DNA of 64,000 nt from Paramecium sonneborni (GCA_905182985.1 CAJJDN010000043.1:529135-593134); one strand, 5' to 3'. Positions 49,395-62,969 are shown, counted from the stretch's first letter. Program-made: numbers and translations. The notes: a model not told the origin generated them from the sequence alone.

Positions 49395-50695
49395 TCATTA
49401 CTTTTATTGATGACTTTAAAAAAACTATTCTTAATGTTGTTCAACATTTGTTTTTTTCATTTCTTCAAATATATCAGGTCTTATTTAAACAGGTAAAGAT
49501 GTTTCCAAACCACCAAATAATTTTTAATTCTCTTCTTCTTTCATTTAAATTGGATTCTATTATTACTGAATTGAATGAATTAAACTTGGATTCATATATA
49601 AAAAACTCATTATTGGAGGAGTCTCAAATTTATACATTCTATTTAATTCAGGATCAGATTAAGATTTCAATGATTCTTTCAACCAATTTTGAAAATCCTA
49701 GTATTATTTTAAAGCTTCAGAATATTAATTTACTTTATATGAATCTGATCTTATAGAATCCTAAAAAAATTAAAATGGATCTATTATTTATCCAAATTGA
49801 GATTACTATATCTAAGAGTGTTACAAAGAAGGAAATTATTATTAACAATATTAAATTTATTATTACTATTGTTAAGAATATTGACTTTAAAACTAAGTAA
49901 TTTATATTTATTAACATTGTTATTCTGCTTATTACTTTTATTAGTTTTTCTCTTTATTGTTTCTTATTTCCTTCTCTCTTATTTCTTCTTCAATCTTAAA
50001 TGATTATTAAATCTTCTTAAATTTTCTTATTTTTTTCATCCCTTAACTCTGTTTTAAACATTCCTCTTCCAATATTCTCACTTTCTTAGGTACAATATAA
50101 TAAGGATTTTATATTTTTCCATATTATTTTCTGATAAATGAATAAAACCTATTTTTGATCATGTTTTCCTAAATTTATACAAATTTATACAGGTCTTCCT
50201 GGCATCTTCTTTGACATATCTGACCATCTAGTACCCATTTTCTAAAACATTTCCCAAATCTTTTTATCTTCCTATTTATTCCAAGGTGTTCTTATAATAT
50301 TTGAATCCAAATGATTTACATATCTCTCTCGTATTTATCTACCTGTTCTATTTTATATCTCATTAGCTATTTATTTCCAGTTAAATTAATATATTTTTAT
50401 AAGTCTTAATACTTCTTTATCTTCTTCCTCTGTCCATTTTCGATTTCTTTCATTCTAAACCTTATTTAAATCTTTTTACTTCCTTTGGCTTTATTCTCTT
50501 CCATCTTTATGCACATTAAGATGCATTTCTACCTTAAACAAACTCAGCTATCAACTTCCAGTTTGAACCATGTTTATAAACTGCTGCCTACAATTTATTA
50601 TCTTCCTCTTCTTTCCAATACTTTCGACTTTGCAATTTTTTATCAAAATCTTATTCAATTACTTAATTATTTCCTCTTCTTTTCATTCTAATCAT
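49395..50695 (-). CDS. Three-repeat (R1R2R3) MYB transcription factor
   Basis: 417 residues; introns 50455-50479 and 50169-50190. R1: YWKEEEDNKLQAAVYKHGSN ending CAQRWKRIKP. R2: KWTEEEDKEVLRLIKIYQFN ending IRERYVNHLD. R3: PWNKQEDKKIWEMFQKMGTR with a following helix IKNRFYSFIRKQ. Each repeat keeps the spaced Trp or an aromatic substitute. This is the c-MYB/3R-MYB layout, which in other eukaryotes controls G2/M genes. The C-terminal half is Gln-rich and probably activating. The upstream in-frame TGA fixes the start. It converges on the trichocyst gene with a 46-bp gap. Confidence 0.92.
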
Positions 50696-51735
50696 TATAT
50701 TTGTTGTTAAGTCATACCTTATTCTTCAAAAAATAACAATATAAATTAATTTGTGATAGTAATTCAACTATATAATTCTAACAATAATACTCAAATTCTC
50801 ATACTAAAAACCTCATCTATAAACTACTTTATTTAATTTTAATACTTAGTAGCATTCTTTTAAATAAGAAAAACAAATAAATTATGGTAAATTTAAATTT
50901 CATGATTAAGAAATATTTTTATTTTTTAATTATATTGACATTTATTTTTATAAAAACACTGAAATTCTTAATACAAAATTTATAAAAATATCATACTAAC
51001 TTTCAAATTCTTATCTAATAATTTAGGGTTTTTAATTATCTCAATAAAATTACTAAAGTAATTCTTAAGAATCTTTATTTTTTTAAAACTGTAACATTTA
51101 ATATTAATTAATTATTTAAGACTTTAAAACTAGTCTAAATACTTTAATTTATCAATTTTAAGATTAATTAGTTAATTATTTATATCTTAATTTAATTATT
51201 GTTAGATTTAATATAAAAAATGTAGAAATTAAATCGAAATGTTATAAATAAATTTTTACAGGTACTTTTTTCAAAAAATTGAAGTAATTTATTCTTTTTT
51301 TATATTTTAATAAAAATTTATAAAATTTTTATTTATCCTTTTTTAATTGTTTATATAAAACAAAAGAAACCTGAATTTTTGTATTAGATTTTCAATTCAT
51401 CTTCGAAAATTTAGTTTCAAATTAATCCTTTTCTTCATTAACATCTTCTCAAATAAATCAAATTAAAATTCTTCCATTTTGGAAATAGGAACAATAAAAT
51501 AATCCATTTTCAAACTGCTCAGGTATAAAATCTAACAATTATATAGAGAATTTAGTTGTTAATTGGAAATTAATAAAATTTTAATAAATTCTCTTAATGT
51601 TTGATATTAATACCATTTAATTCATTTCCATATTATCAGAAAGAGATGCTATCTTTGAGAATTCCTTTAATTAAAATTATTGGATTATTCAATAATAAAT
51701 TTAAATTTATAAATGCTTTTATATGATGATTTTGA
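50696..51735. other. Intergenic, one doubtful short frame
   Basis: 1,040 bp, very A+T-rich. On the minus strand, 51631-51458 encodes a 57-residue frame (MEMNQMVLISNIKRIYQNF to FYCSYFQNGRILI) with some protein-like character, just downstream of the alpha-kinase. I could not extend it, so I leave it unassigned. Confidence 0.4.
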
Positions 51736-53761
51736 TCAAAAATCATAATTTAAATTTTTTAAAAATTCCTACCCATTTAAATGAGGCTTCTCTTTATTCA
51801 ATGATAAGTGAACAAAATCAAATGCTGTTTAACCATAGTCTTCAGGACTGAAAATTCCTTCAGGAGTATAGATTATAGGTTCATAGAAAACAATTTCATT
51901 TCCATTCATTTATCCTCCCTTCATATTTGTAACAATTAATGCTCCTTAAGTAAATTAATATGTAAATTATGAAAATGCATTTATCAATTTTATTTCTGAT
52001 TCATTTAAATTTTATTGGAAGCTAACATATGATCTATTCAATAATCGTTATCCAATGTAGAAATCTAATATATATCATTTATAACTTACTATCACCAATC
52101 ATGAATATTTGTGGAAACTAAAATCTGAATTTAAATTTAGGTAAAAGTTTTTTTATTTATTCCTAAAAATTTTCAGCCAATACTTGAGCTACAAATATTT
52201 AAAAACTCAAAAATAAAGCATATTTTTCTATTTTTATTTCTTCGTGACCTTCAATCATTTTTAGAGCAAAAACTTAGCTTTAAAAAGTTTAAACTCTTTC
52301 ATTTTCACTTTATACTTGCATTAGAAAGCATTTCGATTTAGATCCTTATCCAACCTGAATTAATAAATTTTATCAATACATTATTAATAGATTTTAAGAT
52401 TTTCCAAGTCTTAGCAGGTTCCTTTTAGAGAAATGTGTCAAATGTTGCATTAGACTTAAATTGCAACCATTTTAACATACCTTCTTTAGATTTAATGGTA
52501 AGAGCAATAACTTAAGAATCACAAGAATTTGTATTAACATTTTTTTATTCTGTAAACTCATATGGATTAGTTTTAGCCTAAAACATTTAATCGATAGGAG
52601 TGATTATATTATCATTTAATTATTTAAAAGGATTATTTTCTCTAAAATACTTTAAGAATTCAAATCTATTATTTTATTAATCTAGCTTTTATTTTAGAAT
52701 CTCAGAATTTTTTTTCAATTCCTAATTATGTTATTAATATTCTTAGAATTCTTTTTTTTAATTTTTGATCTCTGAATCAAGATTTTTTTCCTTTTCCTCT
52801 AATTATGAGATTTTCTTATTTCTCTCTTATATCATCAAATCTTTTGTTTTATTCTCAATTATTTGATTATCTAGTTTTTATTTTGTGGTCGAAAAATCTT
52901 TTTTTACTTGTTCATTTTATTATAGAGTTTCCTTATATTAATTAATAGATTTTTATAAATCTTCTATTTCTCCTTATAACCTTTTAATTTTTGTATCCTA
53001 TTAATCTTTCAATTTTTTAATATTTTCATTTTCGCTTTAAAGATTTAAATACTTTTAATCTAATTTCTCTTTATCTTGTTTATATGAAATCAATTATTAT
53101 CTTGTCTTTTCTAATTAAATTTAATTTGTTTAATATTATTATTAAAGGTTGCTGTATTCATTATTTTATGTCTCCAATTCTATTTTCAATCTATAAATTT
53201 CTGGATTTTCTACATTTGTCTAGTTATTATCAGATGTTTTATTTTTCTCCTAATTTTAATAATTCCTTAAACTTTTTTCTAATTTTTCATATTTCTCTCT
53301 ATAGTCGTTTCTTTCTTCAATAACAGCATCACTTTCTTACATTAGCTTGTTGCATCTCTTATTTAATAGTTTTATGTTTTCTTCATATTCCTTTACTATA
53401 GCATCTAACTCTCTTGTTGTGGATTAATTGTTGATATCCTAAATATTTTATTTATTAATATTGGGTAAATTATTTAAGATATTCTTAAATAAATATAATT
53501 CTATTTCAGGTTTATCATCATTGCCAATAATACTATAATGAAAATATGTTTATTTTACCTATTTACAGTATCCTTTTCATATATCACCCGTTACTTTTCA
53601 CTATAATAAAAAACCAGGTTATTTTAATCAATTTTATCATCTTAATCTAAAGAATATATTAAACAAATACCAATCACAAATTTTTTTGCTTATTCGAAGA
53701 AACTCTTTGATTTATTAAATTGAATTTTAGTAGAGGGAATGTTTGGAATATCTTGAGGCAT
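51736..53761 (-). CDS. Alpha-kinase with long N-terminal coiled coil
   Basis: 649 residues; introns 53533-53558, 52355-52379 and 52065-52089. Residues about 90-380 are a coiled coil. The catalytic domain from about residue 430 has the atypical alpha-kinase pattern: a Gly-rich VGQGSKSKCFLMQV, a Lys in FALKMIEGHE, INAFSQFTYQFTQGALIVTN with MKGGQ, and a tail SPEDYGQTAFDFVH. In the family, the segment after the Phe-Thr-Tyr strand forms the metal-binding core and the tail supplies zinc ligands; here the usual Cys of that motif is not apparent. Myosin heavy-chain kinase of Dictyostelium has a comparable coiled coil. Confidence 0.85.
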
Positions 53762-54491
53762 AATTTAGATTTTTATCATTTATGATAAATTTTTTTGTTA
53801 TTAATATTGAATAAAGTGAATACTCATAGCTGGCCTTATTTGTCAATTTATAATATATTATGAATATAACTTTCATGCTGGAAGAAGAGATCCATATTTA
53901 TCAATTATATTTTATACATTGATTTCGTTAAAAATAAGTTAAAAAAAAGTATATATGCACAAGTGTGACAATTATAGAATTTCATTATAAACAAATTCAA
54001 AAGTTAAACTAGATTTATGAGTAAAAAAATGACGATTGGTAAAATCAAAATAATTATACATTTGTCAATTTACTAAAGCATTTGAAACATTCTAGAAAAC
54101 GCCAGTATTCTTATTAATATTTTAAGTTTTTTGACAAGAAAATGGGATTATTTTGCTATTAAAACAGATTTCAAGGAAAAAAAATGATAATCAATAGAAT
54201 TTGAATTGTAAATTTCATTATATATATTATGAAGATGCAAAATTTAGCATTGAAATTTAAAACGCTCTACTTTATTCATCTAGTAAAAAATTGATTGATT
54301 TATTTAAAATAGAATAATATATAAATAATATATTAGTCAACATAACAAGGATTACTACCATTAATTTTTCTATTACTGTGTTATACACAGATTAAAAATT
54401 GGTTTGTTAAAGATGAGATTTAACTTTGAAATTTGATGTATTTGTAATTCTCATAAATGTATTTTGGTTTATAAAATGAGTAAATATTAAT
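53762..54491. other. Intergenic, one doubtful short frame
   Basis: 730 bp. Minus-strand 54454-54215 is open for 79 codons with a hydrophobic stretch (KLMVVILVMLTNILFIYYSI), which could be a membrane-protein remnant. Nothing around it extends the frame, and I do not call it a gene. Confidence 0.35.
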
Positions 54492-56417
54492 TCAATTTTT
54501 TTTCGAATAACTTGAAATTCTTTAAGCTAAAGCAGAGTTTCCCTTAAATTGTTCAACAAGTTTTTAGATAATATCACTATTTTGATGAGCACTATTATTA
54601 TTGTGATTAATGGCATTATGTGAAGAGCTATTGTCTAAACTATTAATATTAAATAATTAATTACCTAAATTCAGATGTTTTATTATAAAATTGCTGTTTA
54701 GTATCCTATTATAATTATTTTTTCTAAACATTAGAACCATTATGTGAATTTCTTAATAAAAGTTTATAATTACTTTGGGGAATTTAAAAATTTTAAAGTT
54801 GGGGATGGATTATGCGATCTACTTTGAGGAGAATTTTAGGATTTCAATGACTTTCTAATATTAATATAAAATTAATTACTTGATTCCTTCTTATCTTTAT
54901 TTAAGGGATTCTTTAATAATTTTTAAATCTACCATAGAATTTGTTTGCAAAGAACGTACAAATTGTGATTGTTTTCTAAGTGTATCAGTTTATGATAAAT
55001 TATCTAGTTAAAATATATGAAATTACTTAGTTTAGATTATAATTCATTAATAATTTAATCTTTTGAAGCCAATTGATTTTATAATATAATTGTTAATTCA
55101 TTCAATTCTAGTTTTTCTTATTTGAATCCTAAAATTTATAAATTTAGTTCATTTATTTTTTAATCTACTGAAGAATCAATTTGTTTTCTATTTATAAATT
55201 ATTCATAATCAAGATAAATTTTGGATAATTATCCTCTGAGTAATTTGATTTCTCCTAATTCAGACTTCATGTAGGATATTAAAGTTCGATGTTCATCTAT
55301 TTTTTCTTCTTCATCCATATTGAGAATCATTTTGATTTTGTTTTGCAAGAGTTGAATCAAATCAAATAAGTCTTTTTTATTAAAATCAATGGATTGATCA
55401 ATAAGGCGTAAAATTTGTACAATTTTTAAATGAACACTCTCATATTATGTTTGAGTCAAATACAAGTCTTTTTAATTTTTTGCATTCATTTCAGTGAAAG
55501 ATTAAGATAATGATACATGATAAGGTAACTTAATCGATTGTTATTAATTGATGTATGGTTATTATAATGTTATTTGAGATTTGGATAATTACTATTATGG
55601 TTATAATTGATCTTAAGATGACTATTATTTTAGCATAGTGATTTAGAATTTGGCATTATTTAGATCATTCTTATATGAAAGAATCTATTTCTTATAAAAT
55701 TCTTCTTAGTCATACAATTATTCATTCAAGGTTGTAATTTTATATTCAGTTTCAAGTTAAAGTTCAATTTGTTTAACTTTTTCTTGATTACATTTTTTTT
55801 TGAGAATAAAATTCTCTTTTTCCAACTCTTTAATTTTAGCATCCATTATAACAATTTATTCTTTATACTTATAATATTAATAAGTTTTACTTCTTCTTTT
55901 TACTTACTGTTTTCTAGCTCAAGACGAGCAATCATGTCTTTATCAATCGATTTTTTACTAAACTTAAGTTGTTAACTATTGACCATACTCATATTATCTA
56001 AATTGAAATCTTAACTCAAAGGTTTGGATGGCTTATTAGAGTATATATTTAGATTACATTTTATAATTGACTAGGTGTTTATTCTTCTGGTATTTCAGAA
56101 AGTGGATTTTAAAACACTGACTTGGAGTAATGCATATCATCATCATCTTGATTCATACCCATAATCTAAGAATGCGTTAAGAAAGGCACTCTTGGGGATG
56201 AAACATCTATTTATGTTTTAGGAGTGGTTTCTGTAGGAATGCCTTAGTCTTCAGATTCTAGATGTTCAATGTTTCTTATAGCAGTTTTAGGAGTATCTTT
56301 CTGTTATTAATTATTGCAAGATGGAAATGATACTCTATAAGGTATATTTATGTCTAGTTCTCGTTTAATATGTAGAGGAGATTGTTCTTCTTCATAAATC
56401 ATCTCCACTTAATCCAT
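54492..56417 (-). CDS. Coiled-coil protein with Ser/Pro-rich ends, 593 aa
   Basis: Six introns (56032-56057, 55868-55890, 55004-55026, 54855-54879, 54752-54773, 54640-54664); exons sum to 594 codons. The N-terminal 150 residues are Ser/Thr/Pro/Glu-rich with several TP and SP sites (KDTPKTA, IPTETTPKT, SSPRVP) suggestive of regulated phosphorylation. The middle is coiled coil. The tail has SLKSQNSPQSRSHNPSP and ends LVEQFKGNSALAQRISSYSK. No known family was recognised. Three of the introns sit within 240 bp near the 3' end, so the model there depends on splice choices. Confidence 0.75.
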
Positions 56418-56593
56418 ATATTTATTAACAAAATAAATAAATAATATAAACTTTTAGTAAAACCATGTAATTCTTTCGAATATATATATTTATCTCATAT
56501 TTTTGATTTTGTAATTCCTTTTCCATATTGATCTTATCATCTAGAAGTGTCCTTTATAAGTAAGTTATAAATAAAGAATTAATTAAAATTCTT

Positions 56594-59096
56594 ATGGGAG
56601 CTAATTAAAGCAATCGTCAAACATAAAATGAAAAGTAACGCTCTAAAAAAAGAGATCTATTGATGGGCTTATGTATGAGTTAACAACAAACAAAGGATTC
56701 GTAAGCTAGAAATAAAATGTAAAAGAGTTTATCTGAGAATATGAAATGTCAAACTTAAGACATATTGACGTAATTTATTTTTTCTATTCTATAGAAAGTT
56801 GAGTGATGAGGAAATGCCTAAATATTCAATTAAAATTTTACAATATTTTTTAAATTTCTTGACAATAAAGGAGTGTATTCAACTTAAATTGGTTAATAAA
56901 AAATTGAAATTCATGATTGAGATGAGTAGCAACATTTATTCAAACTTCCTCACTCAATATTATTTGAGAAAATTATAGCTACACTGTTTTGTAGAATATG
57001 GATTGCATAAAGGTTTTGTTTCTGTATTCTCGGAATAATTATTGAATATTGAAACAAATTAGGATGAATCATGGATACAAATCTATTCAAATTTTCATAA
57101 AAGCATGTAATTTATTTTTAGATAATTCTTTAGATCTTAATTGAGAAAAATAGAAGAAGAAATATCATTTCAATTTAATATAGATTACTCTATAACCGAT
57201 AAAATTATAGAAATCTGTAGATATCCCTCTTTTCCAATTCCTATTTTAACTGATGATATCCTAAAACATTCAACAACTAGTTGGTTTCAATTAGAAATTG
57301 CTTAAAAAACAACAGATTATAGTGCAGTTGAAAAAGTACCTCTTTTGGATTAATTGACAGATAAATTATACGAAGAATGTGAATCCACTTTCAAATAAAA
57401 AAATTTGAAACATACCTAATTATTATTTGAATTAAGATGGATTGTTATTGATAATTTTATTAAAGATCCGAGCACTTTAGATCAAGATAATATTCCAATA
57501 TTATTGAAACTGTTGGCTCAGCTATTTCATTTTATTTATCAAAGATGCATTTTTTGTAGAAATGTCTTGATGATCATTAAATAAAATAAAAAGCAAGTAC
57601 TATTTTTAAATATGTATTCTGTATTGTGGGAATCTTATATTGGAATTGTTTGGGCATTGAATAGATCGCTTAAAAAAATGTATAACAAATTAGATCAATT
57701 ATTCAATAAATACTACACAACATCATTTCCTCAAATCACCTTCACTAGTGCATTAGTTAGATTATGGACATAAATTGTTATAAAAGGTACTAAGAACCTT
57801 GATAATGATCCTGTCGAAAATGAATTATTTTTATCATTTGACGCAATATTGAAAAATAAAAGAACTCTTATTTTTGAATATTTTAACAAAGATCAAATGA
57901 AGAATTAGAAATAAATTATAAATCACATTATTGATGATGATTATTTTAAATACTGTTCGAGTGCTGTTGATAGTCTTTTAAATAAATTTACATCTAATAT
58001 TCTTGATTTATCTTTACATGAATAAAGCATTCACTGGATTGGTCATTCTTAAGTTAAAGTAGGATCACTCTATGGATAAATTTTAGAAATAGTTGTTAAG
58101 TAAACTAACGAACTTTACAATTAAGCCTCAATCTAGTTTTCCACCAACTTTACTGTCTTTAAAGATTATATTTTGGGTATTTAATATCATTTAAAAATTT
58201 TAGCTGAAACTAGATATTTGTAAGAAATTATGAATTAATGGACAGTTGAAGTGTGTATCTTGCCTATCGGTATCAATTATTTGTATGAAAAAATTAAAAT
58301 CAATCTCAGATAATATGTTTTATCTTGCTAATTAAACTCTTGTATTGAAGAGGAAAGAGATTTTGAAGAGAATATCTTAGAATCCTAGATTATTCCATCC
58401 AATCTTTAATTTATCTAATTCAATGAGCAAGATGAATTGACATCTAGAATAGAGAAAGAGGATTCTATTCTAGAATGCTTTATTTGTTAAATTTTAAAAG
58501 AAGAGAAAATTCAACCCAATGGGAATTCTCGAATTATTTAATCTAATCAACCAATTCAATAATCAATCTTCTAACCTTAATTTAATATTCCCAAAATATC
58601 TTCAACAAAATAACAAAGTATTGTTGATGGAGATTATACTAAACTAAGAATGCTCTCAAATTTTTCAGGAAGTACGAGAATAAGTTAAGCTACATAGGTT
58701 ACTAGTGTCATTAGTTAACAAGTTCTATCATCTATGAAATCAAATTTAAATATGTTTTAAGCTAAAGATATTAAAAATAAATTGGAAAATAATTAATGGG
58801 CTACATTTCTAAAGGATATTCATGTATTAGAAATACAAAACAACATAAAAATTGATAAGAGAAATAATCAAATTTAAATGAGAAATTTTATCAGATAAAT
58901 ACCTCAAGACTTAGAAGAGTCCTTTAATAATTTAATAGACTTTACAAAAGTATGGAATTTATTAGATACATCAACTCTATATTTTTCTAAATAAGAACTA
59001 AAACATAATAGAGATGATAAACAACTTTTAAAAAGGGAATTTAGTGAAATCTAATTTGGGGATGGTTTATTTGCCTCTTATTTTTAAGTAATTTGA
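56594..59096 (+). CDS. Large protein with F-box-like motif and myristoylation signal, 825 aa
   Basis: One 25-nt intron at 56770-56794. The N-terminus MGANQSNR fits an N-myristoylation signal (Gly2, Ser6). Around residues 70-115 the sequence ILQYFLNFLTIKECIQLKLV with NKKLKFMIE resembles an F-box helix pair. The remaining 700 residues are mostly helical, with no recognised domain. A Ser/Thr-rich stretch near residues 640-720 may be disordered. A role in substrate recognition for ubiquitylation would follow if the F-box is real; it is tentative. Confidence 0.7.
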
Positions 59097-59264
59097 GTTA
59101 CACTTTCAGAGCTGATTGTTATTTTAGTAATTAATCATAAGTATAATAATAATTAATGAATATAGAATCATTATAATATACATTATTTTTTTTTTATTCC
59201 TTAGAATTAATAAAAATACTAATTACCATATTATTTAATGATCAATTTTATTTTATTTTGATAA

Positions 59265-60960
59265 ATGGGAAAGGATTTCAATATTTCCAAATAGCTCATT
59301 TATACTTTGATTTCAACTGCTGTTATTGGAGAAATAGCCTCAATTATTAGATTCTGTTACATTTCCAAAAGTTACCATGTTATTGGAACATCCAAAAGTA
59401 ACTTAAATTAATTCTAAATAGGTTGGTTTGGCATAATGAAGGATACATCAGATTATTAATGGAATGCTTATCAGTAGAATCTATGGACAATAATGCTTTT
59501 TTAATTTTTTTGCCTGTTAGGATCATTTATAATTAAAAAAATCTCAAATAATCAAACTTAACTTAAAAATTTATAATACTTTAACATCATAATAGGTATG
59601 ATGTTCAGCTTCGTTGCAATGAGTTTTGGAGTTATCTTTTAGTTTGTAGTTTTAATGATATTCTACATTTTACAAAAAGTACTGTAATCACTATACTTAG
59701 TATTTAATCAATTTTAAATATTTTGTTTTATCCTTGTGGACATTTGTTATGGTTTTTCTGTATCTTAATGAAATACTTGATGGATTTAATTTCAAAATGG
59801 TTTCTAATCACTTAGAAATACTTGATCAAATTTAAAAAGAACAACAGCAAATTTAATGGCATCGACTCTTTAATTTGGTGTTATTAAGAATTATTAGTTT
59901 TTCTTTAGATCATTATTGGGCAGTGTAAGAAATTGAAAAGTATGATATATTTTAATTAAAAGAAACTAAATAAAACACATATCAGCTCTAAATTCTGAAT
60001 AAAATTATCAAGATTTAGTAAAATAAAGACAAGAACTTCCAGAATATAATTTATTTGCATATCTTGCATATATTTATTATGCTCCATTGTTTATAACAGG
60101 ACCAACAGTTACATTTAATGCATTTAATGCATAATTAAAACAGAAATAATAAGCGAATAAAAATATTAAAGATGTAATAATATATGTGCTTCGTGTATAT
60201 ATATTGAATTTGTTAACATTTGAGATATTTTTGCACATATGTTATCCAAATGCAATTTCAAATTTAAAAGAGAATAACCATATTTGGTAATCATTGTCCT
60301 TTTATGACTTTCATGTTATGTCATTTGTTAATTTAATATTTATTTGGTATAAATTTATGATAATTTGGCGTATATCTCGAGCATGGGCATTAATCGATGG
60401 TATTGAATATTAATAATTATAATATAGGGATTGATGTGCCAGAGAATATGAATAGATGTATCTATAACAATTATAATTTCAGTGGATTTTGGAGATCATG
60501 GCACAGGAGCTTTAATTAATGGTTGATTCGATACTTATATATACCTTTAGGTGGTTCAAAATATAAAGCATTAAACATTTGGATAGTATTTTTGTTTGTT
60601 GCTTTTTGGCATGATTTCAAAGCTGATTTATTTTTTTGGGCTTTATTGATTTGTTTAGCACTCTTACCAGAAATGGCGGCTATGTATTTCTTTAATAAAG
60701 AAAAATATTATGATTATTGGTGGTTCAAATATGTAGTTGCTGTTGCAGCAGGATTCTAAATTGAAGTGATGAGTCTTGCAAACTTTATTGGATTTGGGTA
60801 GGGGAAAGATTGCCTGAATCATATTTATGAAAAATATTTTAATTTAGATTGTATGATAATTTTTATCTTGGTGGCCATTTTTAGAAACGGAAGTGGGGTT
60901 ATTTTAGGATTGTATGTTCGACAAAAAGAGGAAAGAACAAAGAAAATTAAGAAATATTGA
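59265..60960 (+). CDS. GUP1-type MBOAT O-acyltransferase, paralogue 1
   Basis: 540 residues; introns 59679-59700, 59940-59962 and 60400-60427. About ten hydrophobic helices. MBOAT/GUP1 landmarks: [20 protein letters not shown], the [20 protein letters not shown] block with [18 protein letters not shown], and the catalytic His in [17 protein letters not shown]. Yeast GUP1 remodels GPI-anchor lipids and its relatives acylate proteins; by homology this acts in ER lipid modification. The start at 59265 gives a short cytosolic N-terminus before the first helix. It is followed after 37 bp by a second copy. Confidence 0.92.
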
Positions 60961-60997
60961 ATGGATGTAAATTAATCAATATATATTATTTTATAAT

Positions 60998-62705
60998 ATG
61001 AGATAACAATTTTCAAATAAATCCTTCAACATTTCAAATGCTTCTTTTTACATTTCAATAGCCTTCATTATTGTAATTGAATTTTATTCTCTATATCGCT
61101 TCTCAGTTATTTGCAAATCAAATCAGGTTGCCAAGACTGAAATAGGTTTATTAATCAAAATAATTTTTAGGCTTTTTTGGAGTTTTCAGAGACCATTCAG
61201 ATTCATAATGGGGAGACTTTGCTGCACATTTGACAGAATTAATGACTTTTTAAATTCTTTTTTTAATAGGCTCATATACTGTTAAATACTAAAGCAAAGA
61301 GGAAAATAAATTAAGGAATTTATAATGTTATAATATTTGTTTAGGATTGAGTTACGCATTCTTTTTGCATAATATTGGGATGGTCTTTTAGTTAGCTATA
61401 ATCATAGGTTATTATTTATTTTAAAAAGTAAAGAAATTCTTAACTTACTATTAGATATTTTTCAAAATGAAATATTTCATTCATATATTGTGGACTCTAG
61501 CATTATTGACTCTATGGACAAATGAAATATATTCAGGGTATTCATTTACAATGATATCACCAACTTTACAATTCTTAGATACTTATAAAAATAGCAATTA
61601 ATTATTAAGATGGAACATTGTGTTCAACATGATTTTATTGAGAATTATCAGCTTTTCTGTTGATAAGGTTTGGGCTTATAAATAAGATATCAAATTTAAG
61701 TAAGCTTTTGAGAAATAATAAAGATATGATTTAATACATGAAAAACCTGAATTTACAACATATCGAGCTAGAGTACAAGAACCTTAACCTTTGAAAGAAT
61801 ATAACTTTCTAGGTTATCTTAGCTTTTTATTTTATGTTCCATTACTTTTTTCAGGCCCATCTATAAGCTTTAATGCATTTAATTCTTAATTGAAAATTCC
61901 ACAATCACAAATGAATCGGGCATAAGTCCTAAAATATATTTTAAGGGTTTATTTGATAGATTTATTGACTTTTGAGATTTTTTTACACATTTGCTATCCT
62001 AATGCTCTTCCTAAAATAGCAGATAATTAAAAAATTTTGAAAACCTTTTCTGTTTTTGAATTTCATATAATGGGTTTCACAAATCTCATATTTTTATGGT
62101 ATAAATTTCTCACAATTTGGAGAATTGCAAGGGGATGGGCTTTGCTTGATGGTACTTAATTTTCTATAATAGGAATTGAAACACCTGAAAATATGAATAG
62201 ATGCATTTATAATAATTATAATTTCAGTGGATTCTGGAGATCTTGGCATAGAAGTTTCAACTAATGGCTTATTAGATATATATATGTTCCTATGGGGGGT
62301 AATAAATATAAATCTTTGAACATTTGGGTTGTTTTTACATTTGTCGCTTTATGGCATGATTTTAAATTAGATCTTTTACTTTGGGCTTGGATCATTTGTT
62401 TGGCGCTTATTCCAGAAATAGCTTTGTAAAGATATTTTGATAAGGAATATTTCTATAAAAAGCCATGGTTTATATGGTTATGTAGATTAGGTGGAGGATT
62501 CCAAATTGAAATAATGTGCTTAGCTAACCTTATTGGATTTGGTAATGGACATGAAGGGATGGATGTAATTCTTGGAAAATTTATGAGTTGGGAAGGCTTG
62601 CTGTGCTTCTTTTTTTATTGTGTTATCAGAAATGGATTTATAACAACAATACAATTTAGGATAAGAGATGATGAAAAAGAGGAATAAAATGAAAAAAACT
62701 TTTGA
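60998..62705 (+). CDS. GUP1-type MBOAT O-acyltransferase, paralogue 2
   Basis: 553 residues; introns 61146-61170 and 62152-62172 (21 nt). Its last intron sits at the same codon (after the Asp in ALLDG) as the third intron of paralogue 1. Shared landmarks include [38 protein letters not shown] and the catalytic His in [17 protein letters not shown]. The C-terminal half is far more alike than the N-terminal third, where intron positions and sequence differ. The tandem arrangement indicates local duplication followed by divergence, with both active sites kept. Confidence 0.92.
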
Positions 62706-62969
62706 TAAGTTTTTCTTATTTAAAATAGATTTATTTCTGATCAGTTCATTATATTTAATCTTTCATAGTTTTAAATTCATTATTTAATTTAAAATTTGAA
62801 AACTTAATTTCCTTATTAAATATTTTTCTTCTGTCATAAATTTTTAAATTCAAGAAATGAAAATGTAAAATAAAGAAATTTTGAAACCAAAAAAAAGTCA
62901 AACGAAGGGTTTTCATTATTTTATTAATAAAAAAGATTAACTATAAAAAATAAATATCTAAATGATGAT
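62706..62969. other. Spacer after the second GUP1 gene
   Basis: 264 bp, A+T-rich, no feature seen. It would contain the 3' end of the acyltransferase gene and the promoter of the tentative last gene. Confidence 0.4.

Noticed and set aside
49355..49756. Plus-strand frame of 133 codons rich in Ile, Leu, Phe and Asn
   Set aside because: It lies opposite the Gln-rich C-terminus of the three-repeat MYB gene. Complementing TAA/TAG-rich Gln runs produces long TTA/CTA (Leu) runs, which explains its composition.
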